Of a stretch of 64,000 nt of DNA, positions 16,888 through 25,603 are shown piece by piece (the first letter of the stretch is position 1; each line of letters starts with the position of its first letter). The translations under genes were made by a program, and so were the position numbers. The notes beneath the pieces are model-generated. The model was not told the origin of the DNA and made no database searches. It worked only from the letters and a program-made list of their open reading frames with translations. The DNA comes from Streptomyces sp. NBC_01276. Its GTDB lineage: Bacteria; Actinomycetota; Actinomycetes; Streptomycetales; Streptomycetaceae. Location: the NCBI RefSeq assembly GCF_041435355.1, contig NZ_CP108442.1, positions 2,728,001-2,792,000 of the forward strand. Direction: 5' to 3'.

Positions 16888-17675
16888 GCGCGGCGACGCG
16901 GGAGCTGTTCGCGGCGGAGGCCCGCGCCGAGCGGCCGGACCTGGCGCAGCTGTGCCTGCTGCTGGCGGCGGAGGCCGACCCGGAGCTCGACGAACGGGCC
17001 ATGGACTGGGCGCAGATCGAGCTGGACCGGCTCGCGGGGATGCTTCCGTACGGGCTGCGGGGGGCGCGGGCGTGGGCCTCGGCGGTGACGGAGCTGCTCG
17101 GGGGCCGGATGGGCTTCCACGGCACCCCGGCCGACTACGACCGGCTGTCGTCCTCGCTGCTGCACGAGGTGCTGCGGCGTCGGCGGGGACTGCCGATCCT
17201 GCTGTCGGTGGTGTGGCTGGAGGTCGCCCGGCGGGCCGGGGCGCCGGTGTACGGGCTGGGGCTGCCGGGCCACTTCGTGATCGGCTTCGGGGATCCGGAG
17301 GAGGGGGTCGTCGTGGACCCGTTCTCCGGCGGGGCCTCGCTGGGCGCGGGCCCGGCGGAGCTGGCCGAGGGGCCGCGGACGCCGGCCCGGACCCTGGACA
17401 TCGTGCTGCGGATCCTGAACAACATCCGGGCGTGGGCCTCCGCGCGGCCCGAGCAGTCGGGGGTCGCGCTGTGGGCGCTGGACCTGGCGCTGCTGCTGCC
17501 GTCGCATCCGGCGAGGTTGCGGTACGAGCGGGCGCGGCTGCTGGTGGAACGGGGGGCGTTCCGGGAGGGGGCGGGTGAGTTGGAGGCGTACGCGCTGGTG
17601 ATGGACGCGGTGGACGTCGACGCTGCGGTCCGGATCAGGGCGGAGGCCGTCTCGGCCCGCGCCCTCCTGAACTGA
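16884..17675 (+). CDS. Transglutaminase-like/SirB1 family protein
   Basis: 263 residues from GTG 16884, coupled to the GNAT gene. The core has RRGLPILLSVVWLEVARRAGAPVYGLGLPGHFVIGF with His and downstream Asp (VVDPF), typical of the SirB1 transglutaminase-like family. The usual catalytic Cys position is not evident, as in many members. The C-terminal part is tetratricopeptide-like (LNNIRAWAS, then ALDLALLLPSHPARLRYERARL). Function is unknown. Confidence 0.82.
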   Translation: MSAATRELFAAEARAERPDLAQLCLLLAAEADPELDERAMDWAQIELDRLAGMLPYGLRGARAWASAVTELLGGRMGFHGTPADYDRLSSSLLHEVLRRRRGLPILLSVVWLEVARRAGAPVYGLGLPGHFVIGFGDPEEGVVVDPFSGGASLGAGPAELAEGPRTPARTLDIVLRILNNIRAWASARPEQSGVALWALDLALLLPSHPARLRYERARLLVERGAFREGAGELEAYALVMDAVDVDAAVRIRAEAVSARALLN

Positions 17676-17735
17676 CCCTTCCCGGCGGCCTTCGGGGCGC
17701 GGGGGTCCGGGGGCGGAGCCCGCGGAGGGGCTTGG

Positions 17736-18356
17736 CTAGAGCCAGCCCTTTTCGCGGGCCACCCGCACCGCTTCGGCCCGGTTGCGGGCCGCGAGCTTCT
17801 GGATGGCCGTCGAGAGGTAGTTGCGGACCGTGCCCTGCGACAGGTTCAGGCGGGCCGCCAGTTCCGCGTTGGTCGCGCCGAACTCCGCCTCCCGCAGGAC
17901 CTCCCGCTCGCGGTCCGTCAGCGGGTTCGCGCCCTCCGCCAGGGCCGCCGCGGCGAGGGTGGGGTCGATGACGCGCTCCCCCGCCAGGACCTTGCGCACC
18001 GCGTCGGCGAGCTGCGCGGCCGGGGCGTCCTTGACCAGGAAGGCGGAGGCACCCGCCTCCATCGCGCCGCGGAGGTAGCCGGGCCGGCCGAAGGTGGTCA
18101 GGACGACGATCTTGAGGGAGGGGTGGGACCGGCGGAGTTCCGCCGCGGCCTCGATGCCGGTCATGCCGGGCATCTCGATGTCCAGGAGCGCGACGTTCAC
18201 GTCGTGGTTCCCGGCCGCGGCGACCACCTCGTCGCCCCGCGCGACCTGGGCCAGCACCTCGATGTCCGGCTCCAGCCCCAGCAGGGCGGCGAGGGCCTCG
18301 CGGACCATCGACTGGTCCTCGGCCAGCAGGATGCGGATGGGTGCGGCTGGGGTCAT
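17736..18356 (-). CDS. NarL/LuxR-type response regulator
   Basis: 206 residues. The receiver domain has the acidic pocket (AEDQ, Asp14), phospho-acceptor Asp59 (ALLDIEMPG) and conserved Lys in FLVKDAP. The C-terminal LuxR-type helix-turn-helix (LTDREREVL, then TNAELAARLNLSQGTVRNYLS) binds DNA. The ATG overlaps the stop of the upstream sensor kinase (ATGA). With that kinase it probably controls the adjacent ABC-2 exporter, as DesKR/LiaSR-type pairs do. Confidence 0.92.
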   Translation of the reverse strand: MTPAAPIRILLAEDQSMVREALAALLGLEPDIEVLAQVARGDEVVAAAGNHDVNVALLDIEMPGMTGIEAAAELRRSHPSLKIVVLTTFGRPGYLRGAMEAGASAFLVKDAPAAQLADAVRKVLAGERVIDPTLAAAALAEGANPLTDREREVLREAEFGATNAELAARLNLSQGTVRNYLSTAIQKLAARNRAEAVRVAREKGWL

Positions 18357-19540
18357 GAGGAGGATCCTAGGGGGACCCGGGCGCGCAGCCGGAAGCCGGT
18401 CTTGCCCGCGGGGCCCGCCGCCAGGGTGCCGCCGACGGCCTCCAGCCGTTCCGTCAGACCGGTCAGGCCGTTGCCGTGGGCGCTGGGGCCCCCGGCGCCG
18501 TCGTCGCGGACGGTCAGTTCCATGACCGGGCCCGCGAGCGTCTGGCAGGCCTCCAGGGTGACGGTGCACCGTTTGGCCCCGCTGTGCCGGACGACGTTGG
18601 TGACGGCCTCGCGCAGCGACCAGGCCAGGGCCGACTCCGTCTCCTCCTGGAGTTTCCCCGGAGCCTCGGTCGGCAGGTCGGCGGTCACCCCGGCGGCCGT
18701 CAGGGCCGTGCGGGCCCCGGCGAGTTCACCGGGGAGCGTGGGGCGCCGGTAGCCGCTGACGGCCTCCCGTACGTCGACCAGCGCCTGCCGGCAGACCTGC
18801 TCGATGTCCGCGACCTGCCGGGCGGCCCGGTCGGGGTGGTCCGGCAGCATCCGGCCCGCGAGTTCGCTCTTCAGCGTGATCAGCGAGAGGGAGTGGCCCA
18901 GCAGGTCGTGCAGGTCGCGGGCCATCCGCAGGCGTTCCTCGTTGGCCGCGAGCTGGGCCACGGTGGCGCGGGCCTCGCGCAGTTCCATGGTGGTGCGCAG
19001 CATCGCCCGGACGCCGACCATCGCGAATCCGCCCATCAGGGCCGGGAGCAGCAGACCCACCAGGTAGTGGTCGCCGTCGGGCACCAGGAGGGCCGTCGTG
19101 CTGAGCAGGGCGGTGGCGGCGGGAACGGTCCAGCGGGCGTACTCCCCGGGCAGGGCGGCGCCCGAGCAGATGGCCACGTAGACGAAGAGGACGAGCCATT
19201 CGCGGCCCAGGGCCAGCGACAGGACCGTGGCCAGGGCGGCGAGGACGCCGAGCGTGATCATGACCCGGCCCGGGAAGACCACGGGCCCGGCCCGCAGGAC
19301 GAGGATCAGGTAGGCGACCACGAACGCGGCGAGGCCGAGGACACCGAGCGTGCGGGCCGCGGCGCCGTGTCCGCCGCGGACCAGGTCGATGACGGGGGCG
19401 CTGAGGTAGAAGAGCCACAGCCCCGTCCAGAACAGCTTCACGAGGTGCTGGCGGCGGCTCCCGGGCGGGATCCCGATCCGGATCCCGCCCGTCGCCCGCG
19501 TCGTGTCGGCGTCGTCGTAGTCGTCGACCGTCACTGCCAT
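18353..19540 (-). CDS. DesK-like sensor histidine kinase
   Basis: 395 residues. Five or six membrane helices (about residues 35-180) form a sensor with little extracytoplasmic sequence, suggesting it senses the membrane itself. The HisKA_3 dimerisation domain carries the phospho-acceptor His211 (ARDLHDLLGHSL), followed by a HATPase with ALAWSLREAVTNVVRHSGA and the G-box DDGAGG. Its start lies 7 bases downstream of the permease stop. It is the partner of the NarL-type regulator. Confidence 0.92.
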   Translation of the reverse strand: MAVTVDDYDDADTTRATGGIRIGIPPGSRRQHLVKLFWTGLWLFYLSAPVIDLVRGGHGAAARTLGVLGLAAFVVAYLILVLRAGPVVFPGRVMITLGVLAALATVLSLALGREWLVLFVYVAICSGAALPGEYARWTVPAATALLSTTALLVPDGDHYLVGLLLPALMGGFAMVGVRAMLRTTMELREARATVAQLAANEERLRMARDLHDLLGHSLSLITLKSELAGRMLPDHPDRAARQVADIEQVCRQALVDVREAVSGYRRPTLPGELAGARTALTAAGVTADLPTEAPGKLQEETESALAWSLREAVTNVVRHSGAKRCTVTLEACQTLAGPVMELTVRDDGAGGPSAHGNGLTGLTERLEAVGGTLAAGPAGKTGFRLRARVPLGSSS

Positions 19541-19547
19541 CTCTGCG

Positions 19548-20300
19548 TCACGCCTTCAGCGAGTCCTTGCGGTACAGCCAGGCGGCCGCACCGGTGAAGA
19601 GTACGAAGTACCCGGCGAGGATCGCCACGTCCTTGACGTGCGGTGCGCCGCCCAGCTCGATCGCCTGGCCGAGGCCCGCGTAGGCGTGGGTGGGCAGCCA
19701 CTCGCAGATGGTCTGGAGCCACTGCGGGAAGGCGGCGGTGGGCATCCACAGGCCGCCGAGGATCGAGAGGCCGAAGTAGAGCAGCATCGTGATGGGGCGG
19801 ACGTTGTCCCCGCTGGCGCAGTAGCCGATGGCCACGCCCAGCGCGGCGAAGACCAGGCTGCCGGCCCAGATCGCGACGGTGAGGGCGAGCCACTGCCAGA
19901 CCTCGAACCGGACGTCCTTGGCGAAGGCGGCCACCGCGAAGACGACCAGGATGGCGGGCAGGGAGAGCACGCCCGCGCTGGCGGTCTTGGCGAGGACGTA
20001 GCCGCGGCCGGGCAGGGCGGTCAGGCGCAGCTGGCGGACCCAGCCCTTCTCCCGCTCCTTGGCGATGCGTTCGCTGTTGCCCACCAGGACGGCGGTCAGC
20101 GCGCCGAAGGAGGCCATGGCGACCATGTAGAAGGCGGGCATCGTCAGTTCGGTGCCCATGACCTTGGTCGTGCCGCTCAGGGTGCCGCCGAGCATCAGGA
20201 AGAGGGCGGCCGGGTACATCACGGTGAAGAACAGGTACTTCTTGTTGCGCAGGGCGCGGATGACCTCCAGCTTGATCAGCTGGTACGTTCCGGCGTTCAT
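19548..20300 (-). CDS. ABC-2 type transporter permease
   Basis: 250 residues with about six membrane helices in the DrrB/YhfQ-like ABC-2 layout; the N-terminus LIKLEVIRALRNKKYLFFT is typical. Four bases (ATGA, 20297-20300) overlap the ATPase gene. It is the membrane half of an exporter for a lipid, peptide or drug; the substrate is unknown. It belongs to a four-gene operon with its ATPase, a sensor kinase and a regulator. Confidence 0.9.
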   Translation of the reverse strand: MNAGTYQLIKLEVIRALRNKKYLFFTVMYPAALFLMLGGTLSGTTKVMGTELTMPAFYMVAMASFGALTAVLVGNSERIAKEREKGWVRQLRLTALPGRGYVLAKTASAGVLSLPAILVVFAVAAFAKDVRFEVWQWLALTVAIWAGSLVFAALGVAIGYCASGDNVRPITMLLYFGLSILGGLWMPTAAFPQWLQTICEWLPTHAYAGLGQAIELGGAPHVKDVAILAGYFVLFTGAAAWLYRKDSLKA

Positions 20301-21241
20301 CGGTTGGCCTCCTCGGCCTCGGTGAGGGCGATGAAGGCCTGCTCCAGGCCGAGGCCCGCGACCTCCAGGTTCCTGGGGTAGAGGCCGAGCGCGTACACGG
20401 CGTGCACGGTCGCGTCGGCGTCGCTCGACTGGAGCTTGACGGTGGTGCCGTGCAGCTCGAAGCCCGTCAGGGCGGGCAGGGCGCGCAGCACCTGCTCGTC
20501 GACGGTGCCGTCGAGGTCGAAGGCGACCCGGCGGGCGCCGGCCTTCGCCTTGATCTCGGCGGCGCTGCCGTCGGCGAGGAGCCGGCCCTTGTTGAGGACC
20601 AGCACCCGGTCGGCGATGGCGTCCGCCTCTTCCAGGTAGTGGGTGGCGAACAGGACCGTGCGGCCCTGGGCGGCCTGTTCCCGCATGGTGGCCCAGAAGG
20701 CCTGGCGGGCGGTGACGTCCATGCCGGTGGTGGGTTCGTCGAGGACGATCAGGTCGTTGTGGCCCGCGGTGGCGAGGGCGAAGCGGACGCGCTGCTCCTG
20801 GCCGCCGGAGAGCTTGTTGACCATGCGGGAGGCGATCTCGGTGATACCGGCGCGGTGCAGGACCTCGTCCACGGGGTGCGGGCGGGGGTGCAGGGAGCAG
20901 CCGAGGGCGACGAGTTCGCGGACGGACACCTCCTCCATGAGGCCGCCGCTCTGGAGCATCGCGCCGACCCGGCCGGCCGCGACGGCCTCGCGGGCGGTGC
21001 CGCCGAAGAGCCGGACCTCGCCGGAGTCCGCCGGGCGCAGCCCGAGGAGGAGGTCGAGGGTGGAGGACTTGCCGGCCCCGTTGGGGCCGAGGAGTGCGAC
21101 GGTCTCACCCGGGTGGAGTTCCAGGGAGAGGCCGTCGACCGCGCGGACCTGGCCGTAGCTCTTGGTCACGTTCTGGAAGCTCACCACCGGGCCGGCCGTG
21201 GTGGCCGGTCCCGCGGAGTGCGCCGGGGTCGTCGTCGTCAT
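20297..21241 (-). CDS. ABC transporter ATP-binding protein (DrrA-like)
   Basis: 314 residues. Walker A GPNGAGKSS, signature LSGGQEQR, Walker B LIVLDEPTTGMD and the switch His (FATHYLEEAD) are intact. The C-terminal ~90 residues form the DUF4162-like extension of DrrA-class exporters. It is the first gene of the operon; 58-87 bases upstream lies a triple half-site operator (21299-21328). Confidence 0.92.
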   Translation of the reverse strand: MTTTTPAHSAGPATTAGPVVSFQNVTKSYGQVRAVDGLSLELHPGETVALLGPNGAGKSSTLDLLLGLRPADSGEVRLFGGTAREAVAAGRVGAMLQSGGLMEEVSVRELVALGCSLHPRPHPVDEVLHRAGITEIASRMVNKLSGGQEQRVRFALATAGHNDLIVLDEPTTGMDVTARQAFWATMREQAAQGRTVLFATHYLEEADAIADRVLVLNKGRLLADGSAAEIKAKAGARRVAFDLDGTVDEQVLRALPALTGFELHGTTVKLQSSDADATVHAVYALGLYPRNLEVAGLGLEQAFIALTEAEEANR

Positions 21242-21298
21242 GGACCGAGGATCGCCCGTACGGGGGTGCGTGCGGCAGTGTCGGCGGTCGTGACTGCG

Positions 21299-21328
21299 GC
21301 ATGACGGATGTCATGCGGTCGGCATGAC
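21299..21328. promoter_or_regulatory. Triple alternating GCATGAC half-site operator
   Basis: GCATGAC (21299-21305), 4 bases, GTCATGC (21310-21316), 5 bases, GCATGAC (21322-21328). This gives two overlapping perfect inverted repeats upstream of the ABC/two-component operon, a good candidate binding site for the operon's own response regulator. Confidence 0.6.
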
Positions 21329-21435
21329 GCGGACGGGTGCGGACGCGGTGCGGCCGTCGTGCGGACGCGGCGCGGCCCCTTCCCGGGGGCCGGGAAGGGG
21401 CCGTGCGTGCAGTGCGTGCCGTGCGTGCGGGACCG

Positions 21436-23460
21436 TCAGCCGGCGTTGGTCTCGATGGTGACGATCCGCTCGGCGGGGGTCTTGCCCACGAGTGCCTTGC
21501 CGAGGGCGCCGGCGACGTCCTGCGGGGTGACCGCGGTCTTCGCGCCGGTCCCCCGCATGATCATGACCCCGTCGAAGGTGTTCCCGTAGGTCGCCTTCAG
21601 GGCCTCCAGGTCGTACTTCTCGACGAGGTGGCCGTCCACGGCGGTCATGCTGAGGATCTTGGGCAGGGACCTGGCGCCGAAGGGCAGGCTCTTGCCGCCC
21701 GCCTTGACGGTGGCGGGAGCCGACATCGCCGGCTCCGCGAACTCCTTCATCGCCCGGTTCAGTTCGGCCTCGGTGACGGTGGGTTCCTTGGTGGCGGTGG
21801 GGAGTTCGACCGCGCCGGCCTTGCCGGTGCCGACCAGCTCGCGGAAGGCCTTGGTGACCTTGTCCACGGAGCCGTCGACGTCGAGGCTGGTGCCCGCCTT
21901 GCCGGGGACCGCGACGGCCTTGCCGGTGTCGAACTTGATGGTGCCCTCGGTGGCCGAGCCGGCGGTGCCGGCGAGCTCCTGCAGGGCGACCCGCAGCTTC
22001 TCCTCGTCGACGGGCATGACCGCCTCGGCGGTGCGCTCGACGCCGAAGAGCGAGCCGACGACCGTGACGGGGTTGTAGTCGCTGCCCGCCGCGTTGCGGA
22101 CCGTGGTCTGGCTGTCGAGGGTCAGACCGGCCTTCTCGGGCTTCAGCTCGACCTGCTTGCCGCCCACGCTGAGCTGCAGCGGGGCCGCGGCGCGGGTGCC
22201 GAAGGCGGTCTGGAGCTTGGTGACGGCGTCGTCGCGGCTGCCGCTGATGTCGACGCCGAGGACGGTGGTGCCCTTGGGGACGTCGGAGTGGTTCAGCAGC
22301 AGTCCGGCGCCGTAGACCGCGCCGGCGAGGACGACGACGGCACCGCCGAGGAGGGCCACCTTGGAGCGGCCCTTCTTGGCGGCCGCGGCCGGGGCGGCGG
22401 ACTTGCCCGCCTTGCCCGTCTTGCCGGGCTTCGCGGGCTTCTTGCCGGCCGGGCCGGGCGGCGGGGGCACCGGGACGGTCTGCCGCGGCGGCTGCGGACC
22501 GGGCGGCGGGGTGATGGGGCCGGGCTTCTGGACCGGGGCCGCGAAGTCCGCGGCCTCGGGACCGGGCCAGCGCGGGGACTCCTCGGCCCCCACGGGTACG
22601 GTGCCCAGCGCGGGCCCGCCGGTCGGCCCGTCGGGCGCGTCGAAGGCCGGGAACGCCTCCGTGCTGGGACCCGTGTCGAACTCCGGGTACGCCGGCGCGG
22701 GGGCGCCGACGCCGGGACCGCCGACGGCCGGGGCGGGGGCGAACCCGGCGCCGCTGCCGTGCGGGGCCGGGGGCTGGACCGGGCCCGGTCCCTGGCCGCG
22801 GGTGGGGAGCGGCGGGGGCGCGAAGCCCGCACCGGCGGACGGGGCGGCCGGGGGCGCGGTGGAGCCGTAGCTGGCGCCCGTCGGCGCGGGCGCCGGGGCG
22901 GACGGCGGGGCCGTGGCGCCCTTGCGCGGCGCGAACCAGTTGCTGGACTCCTCCGCGGCGGGCGCGGGCGGTGCGGCGGGAGCGGGGGCGGACTGGCCCG
23001 GCGCGGCCTGGCCGGGCGCGGACCGGCCCGCGGAACCGGGCGGCAGGGCGCGGGCGGCCGACGCCTGTCCGGAGGCGGGCGCCGGCGGCGCACCGCGCGG
23101 CGGGGCCTGGGCCGGCGCCTGGGCCTGGGCCGGATCGGCCCCGGTCCGTTCCGCAGCGGAGCCGCCCGCGGCGGCCCCCTTCACCGGCTTGCGTACGACC
23201 ACCGGCGGGATCGGCCGCGAACCCGGGATGTTGATCCGGATCCGGGTCGTCAGGGTGGTCTCGGTCTTCGGCCCGTCGGTGTCGGGCGTGGACGGGTTCG
23301 ACGTCACAGGGTTCTCCTCCGGGGCGCTCGTCGCGCCGGGCCCGAATGGCACAGTCGTGGACGGGTGCTGGCCGGTTCCGTACGGCGGCGTACCCGAGGG
23401 GTAGGCGGCTCCACCGTGCCCCTGGGGCCCGGGGGACGAACTGTCAGTTTCACGACTCAA
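21436..23460 (-). CDS. Membrane-anchored protein with two putative peptidoglycan-binding domains
   Basis: 674 residues from a TTG at 23460 (LSRETDSSS) with GGGAGAA about 6 bases upstream; an ATG at 23592 in the same frame is the alternative. The first ~380 residues are Pro/Ala/Gly-rich and disordered, with the conserved patch TTRIRINIPGSRPIPPVV. One membrane helix (VALLGGAVVVLAGAVYGAGLLL) is followed by an outside region with two PG_binding_4-like repeats (GTTVLGVDISG... and a second containing VPGKAGTSLDVDG), the domain usually found before VanW. No VanW domain follows. A cell-wall role is likely. Confidence 0.82.
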   Translation of the reverse strand: MSRETDSSSPGPQGHGGAAYPSGTPPYGTGQHPSTTVPFGPGATSAPEENPVTSNPSTPDTDGPKTETTLTTRIRINIPGSRPIPPVVVRKPVKGAAAGGSAAERTGADPAQAQAPAQAPPRGAPPAPASGQASAARALPPGSAGRSAPGQAAPGQSAPAPAAPPAPAAEESSNWFAPRKGATAPPSAPAPAPTGASYGSTAPPAAPSAGAGFAPPPLPTRGQGPGPVQPPAPHGSGAGFAPAPAVGGPGVGAPAPAYPEFDTGPSTEAFPAFDAPDGPTGGPALGTVPVGAEESPRWPGPEAADFAAPVQKPGPITPPPGPQPPRQTVPVPPPPGPAGKKPAKPGKTGKAGKSAAPAAAAKKGRSKVALLGGAVVVLAGAVYGAGLLLNHSDVPKGTTVLGVDISGSRDDAVTKLQTAFGTRAAAPLQLSVGGKQVELKPEKAGLTLDSQTTVRNAAGSDYNPVTVVGSLFGVERTAEAVMPVDEEKLRVALQELAGTAGSATEGTIKFDTGKAVAVPGKAGTSLDVDGSVDKVTKAFRELVGTGKAGAVELPTATKEPTVTEAELNRAMKEFAEPAMSAPATVKAGGKSLPFGARSLPKILSMTAVDGHLVEKYDLEALKATYGNTFDGVMIMRGTGAKTAVTPQDVAGALGKALVGKTPAERIVTIETNAG

Positions 23461-23666
23461 GGCAGGTTCTCCCGGTTGGCTCCGCCGCCCGTCTTTACCG
23501 TGCGCGGGCAGCTCGGCGGCCCGTCCACCATACTGGCCGCCGCCCGCACGCAACTGTCCCCCGGGAATCCCAGGTTCCTCTTCGCTCTCCACACGCCCTC
23601 TCCCGAGGGCCCGTCAAACCCCCTCAACCCGTCCCCGATCGGCGAGCGGCGGAGTTCAGCGGCCCG

Positions 23667-24050
23667 TCAGCCGCGCGGCCGGGAGGCCGAAACGGACCCC
23701 TCCACCGGGCCGCGCATCGTGGCGCAGATCACAGCGATCACACTTCCCCCCAAAAGGTATGCGTACATACCGATTCCGGAGGAACCCAACAGGAAGTCCC
23801 CTTCGGGTCGGGGGAGGGTGAGCAGGACGTACGACAGGAACCAGCCGGCCGCCGCCGCGCCCACTCCGGCCGCCGCGCCGATCGCGATCCGCGAGCCGAG
23901 GAACAGGCCGAGCAGGGCCAGCAGGGCCAGCAGCAGCCCGGCCGGGAACCACAGGTCCAGTACGAGCCAGCCGGCCGCGCCGGTGAGCGCGCCCGCGACG
24001 AGCAGGCCCAGCAGGGCGGCGATCCGCCCGGGGGTCCAGGGCGTGGTCAT
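23667..24050 (-). CDS. DUF6113 small integral membrane protein
   Basis: 127 residues with four predicted membrane helices (about 10-32, 34-52, 55-75 and 95-112). The ATG overlaps the mshB stop (ATGA, 24047-24050). In mycobacteria a comparable small membrane protein gene also follows mshB. There is no catalytic motif; a link to mycothiol or the envelope is only contextual. Confidence 0.8.
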   Translation of the reverse strand: MTTPWTPGRIAALLGLLVAGALTGAAGWLVLDLWFPAGLLLALLALLGLFLGSRIAIGAAAGVGAAAAGWFLSYVLLTLPRPEGDFLLGSSGIGMYAYLLGGSVIAVICATMRGPVEGSVSASRPRG

Positions 24051-24970
24051 GCGCGCACCCCCGCGAAGAGGTCCCGCTCGCGCGTGCCGGCCGGGGCTCC
24101 CGGCTCGCCCGCGGCGAGTTCGTAGTACTCGCGGACGAACAGGGGCTGGGCCAGGTCGTTGGAGAGGGCGAAGAAGGGGCCGTCCACGGCGATCTGGGTG
24201 ACGTGCGCGCGCATCGCGGCCGCCTTGGCCGCCGCCCATCCCCGCCCGCCGCCTTCGCCGTCATCGCCGCCGTCGTCGTCACCGCCGATCTCGGCGGTGA
24301 TCCGCCCGTCGTCGACGACCCCGGGGACGTCCTGCGGGCCCGCGACGCCGGGGAAGGGCGTCCCGGTGGCGCGCAGCCGGGCGAAGCCCTCGTCGACGAC
24401 CGAGCGCGGGACCCGGTTCCAGTAGAGCTTCGCCACCGCGTGCGCGGGGCCGAGCTCCGGCCGGTGGGCGGGGTCGGCGGCCAGCTCCGCGCCGCGCGTG
24501 GCGACGCGGTGGGCCTGGATGTGGTCGGGGTGGCCGTAGCCGCCGTCGGGGTCGTAGGTGACGAGGACCTGCGGCCGCAGTTCCCGGATCACCTCCACGA
24601 GGTACCCGGCCGCCTCGTCCAGGTCCGCGGACCAGAAGGCGCCGGGGCGGGTGTTCTGCGGGGCGCCCATCATCCCGGAGTCCCGGTAGCGGCCGGCGCC
24701 GCCGAGGAAGCGGTGGTCGGTGACCCCGAGTTCCTTCATGGCGGCGGCGAGCTCCCCGACCCGGAAGGGGCCGAGGGTGTCGTCGCGGTCCGGCGCGAGG
24801 TGGGCGAGCTCGGCCGGGATGACCTCGCCCTCCTCGCCGAGCGTGCAGGTCACCAGGGCGACGTGGGCACCCTCGGCCGCGTACTTGGCCATGGTGACGC
24901 CGTTGTTGATCGACTCGTCGTCCGGGTGCGCGTGCACGAGGAGCAGACGACGGGCGGGAAGACCGTTCAT
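24047..24970 (-). CDS. mshB: Mycothiol biosynthesis deacetylase MshB
   Basis: 307 residues, PIG-L/LmbE family. The zinc motif AHPDDES at 14-20, the second-site GHPDHIQAH and the MshB-type N-terminus ([13 protein letters not shown]) are intact. It removes the N-acetyl group from GlcNAc-inositol in mycothiol synthesis. An acidic Gly/Asp insertion ([15 protein letters not shown], about 228-245) is unusual and probably a disordered loop. It is followed with translational coupling by the DUF6113 gene. Confidence 0.93.
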   Translation of the reverse strand: MNGLPARRLLLVHAHPDDESINNGVTMAKYAAEGAHVALVTCTLGEEGEVIPAELAHLAPDRDDTLGPFRVGELAAAMKELGVTDHRFLGGAGRYRDSGMMGAPQNTRPGAFWSADLDEAAGYLVEVIRELRPQVLVTYDPDGGYGHPDHIQAHRVATRGAELAADPAHRPELGPAHAVAKLYWNRVPRSVVDEGFARLRATGTPFPGVAGPQDVPGVVDDGRITAEIGGDDDGGDDGEGGGRGWAAAKAAAMRAHVTQIAVDGPFFALSNDLAQPLFVREYYELAAGEPGAPAGTRERDLFAGVRA

Positions 24971-25007
24971 GGGGCCAGCCTACGAGCAGGACCGCGCGGC
25001 CGCGTCC

Positions 25008-25202
25008 CTACAGCTTGAGGCCGCTGATCATGCTCGCCACGTTGGACGTGAGCTGGCTGAGCGTCGGAGCGATCGTCGAGCTCGCCAGGTAGAACCCGAG
25101 CAGCACGCACACGAAGGCGTGCCCCGCCTTCAGTCCCGACTTCCGGACCAGAAGGAAGACGACGATCGCCAGCAGCACCACGGCCGAGATCGAGAGTGCC
25201 AC
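25008..25202 (-). CDS. Small two-helix membrane protein
   Basis: 64 residues from GTG 25202 with GGAGG about 8 bases upstream. It has a hydrophobic helix at about 3-19 and a second at about 28-45, joined by a basic RKSGLK turn; the C-terminal tail is Ser/Thr-rich. I recognise near-identical small proteins in many Streptomyces genomes but know no function. It lies 37 bases upstream of mshB in the same direction and may be co-transcribed. Confidence 0.8.
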   Translation of the reverse strand: MALSISAVVLLAIVVFLLVRKSGLKAGHAFVCVLLGFYLASSTIAPTLSQLTSNVASMISGLKL

Positions 25203-25581
25203 GGCGTTTCACCTCCACGTCGAGCGGACATCGGTACGCGTACTCGTGCTCGGCGAAGTCATACCCACCGTGCGCTACGGATCATAACTATCCGTACCAG
25301 CGCATCGATCGAATTCCGGCAGCACGAGGGGCGCATGCCGCGCACGCCCGGGGGCACGCGGAGGCCGGGCGGGAGGACGTCGCGTCGCCCCGGGCGCCCC
25401 CCGGAGCCCGAACGGCCACATCCCGTCCGCCCGCACGGTCCGGAACTCGGGGCAGACAGGGTCAAGTCGCCCACGTACAGAGCGTGTTGCCATGGCCGGA
25501 ACCCGACCGCGACGCCGTGCGCACGGTGGCGAAAAATAATCGCTCGAACGGCCGGGGGCCGGCGGACGGGCCCGCGGGACG
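25203..25581. other. Intergenic region, promoter of small membrane protein/mshB
   Basis: 379 bases. It contains an AT-richer segment with a 7-bp inverted repeat (25276-25296), then GC-rich DNA with no convincing frame, an AT-rich knot near 25530-25545, and the start of the dpp1 terminator at 25571. Nothing else is recognised. Confidence 0.6.
25276..25296. promoter_or_regulatory. Inverted repeat in the promoter region of the small membrane protein
   Basis: TACGGAT (25276-25282), 7 AT-rich bases, ATCCGTA (25290-25296). It lies 74-94 bases before the GTG, where an operator or -35/-10 region is expected. Confidence 0.5.
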
Positions 25582-25603
25582 CTACGCATCGGCGTCCCGC
25601 GGG
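25571..25603 (-). terminator. Terminator of the first dpp operon
   Basis: 12-bp arms CCCGCGGGACGC / GCGTCCCGCGGG with the last codons and TAG stop of the ATPase gene inside the hairpin (25571-25582 and 25592-25603). Confidence 0.65.

Noticed and set aside
17676..17735. Mobile-element end in the G-rich spacer
   Set aside because: It is the G-run/C-run block common in Streptomyces intergenic DNA; no flanking repeats or transposase.
21337..24201. Plus-strand frame of 954 codons opposite the PG-binding protein
   Set aside because: Gly/Arg-rich shadow of a GC-biased gene; no ribosome site or domain.
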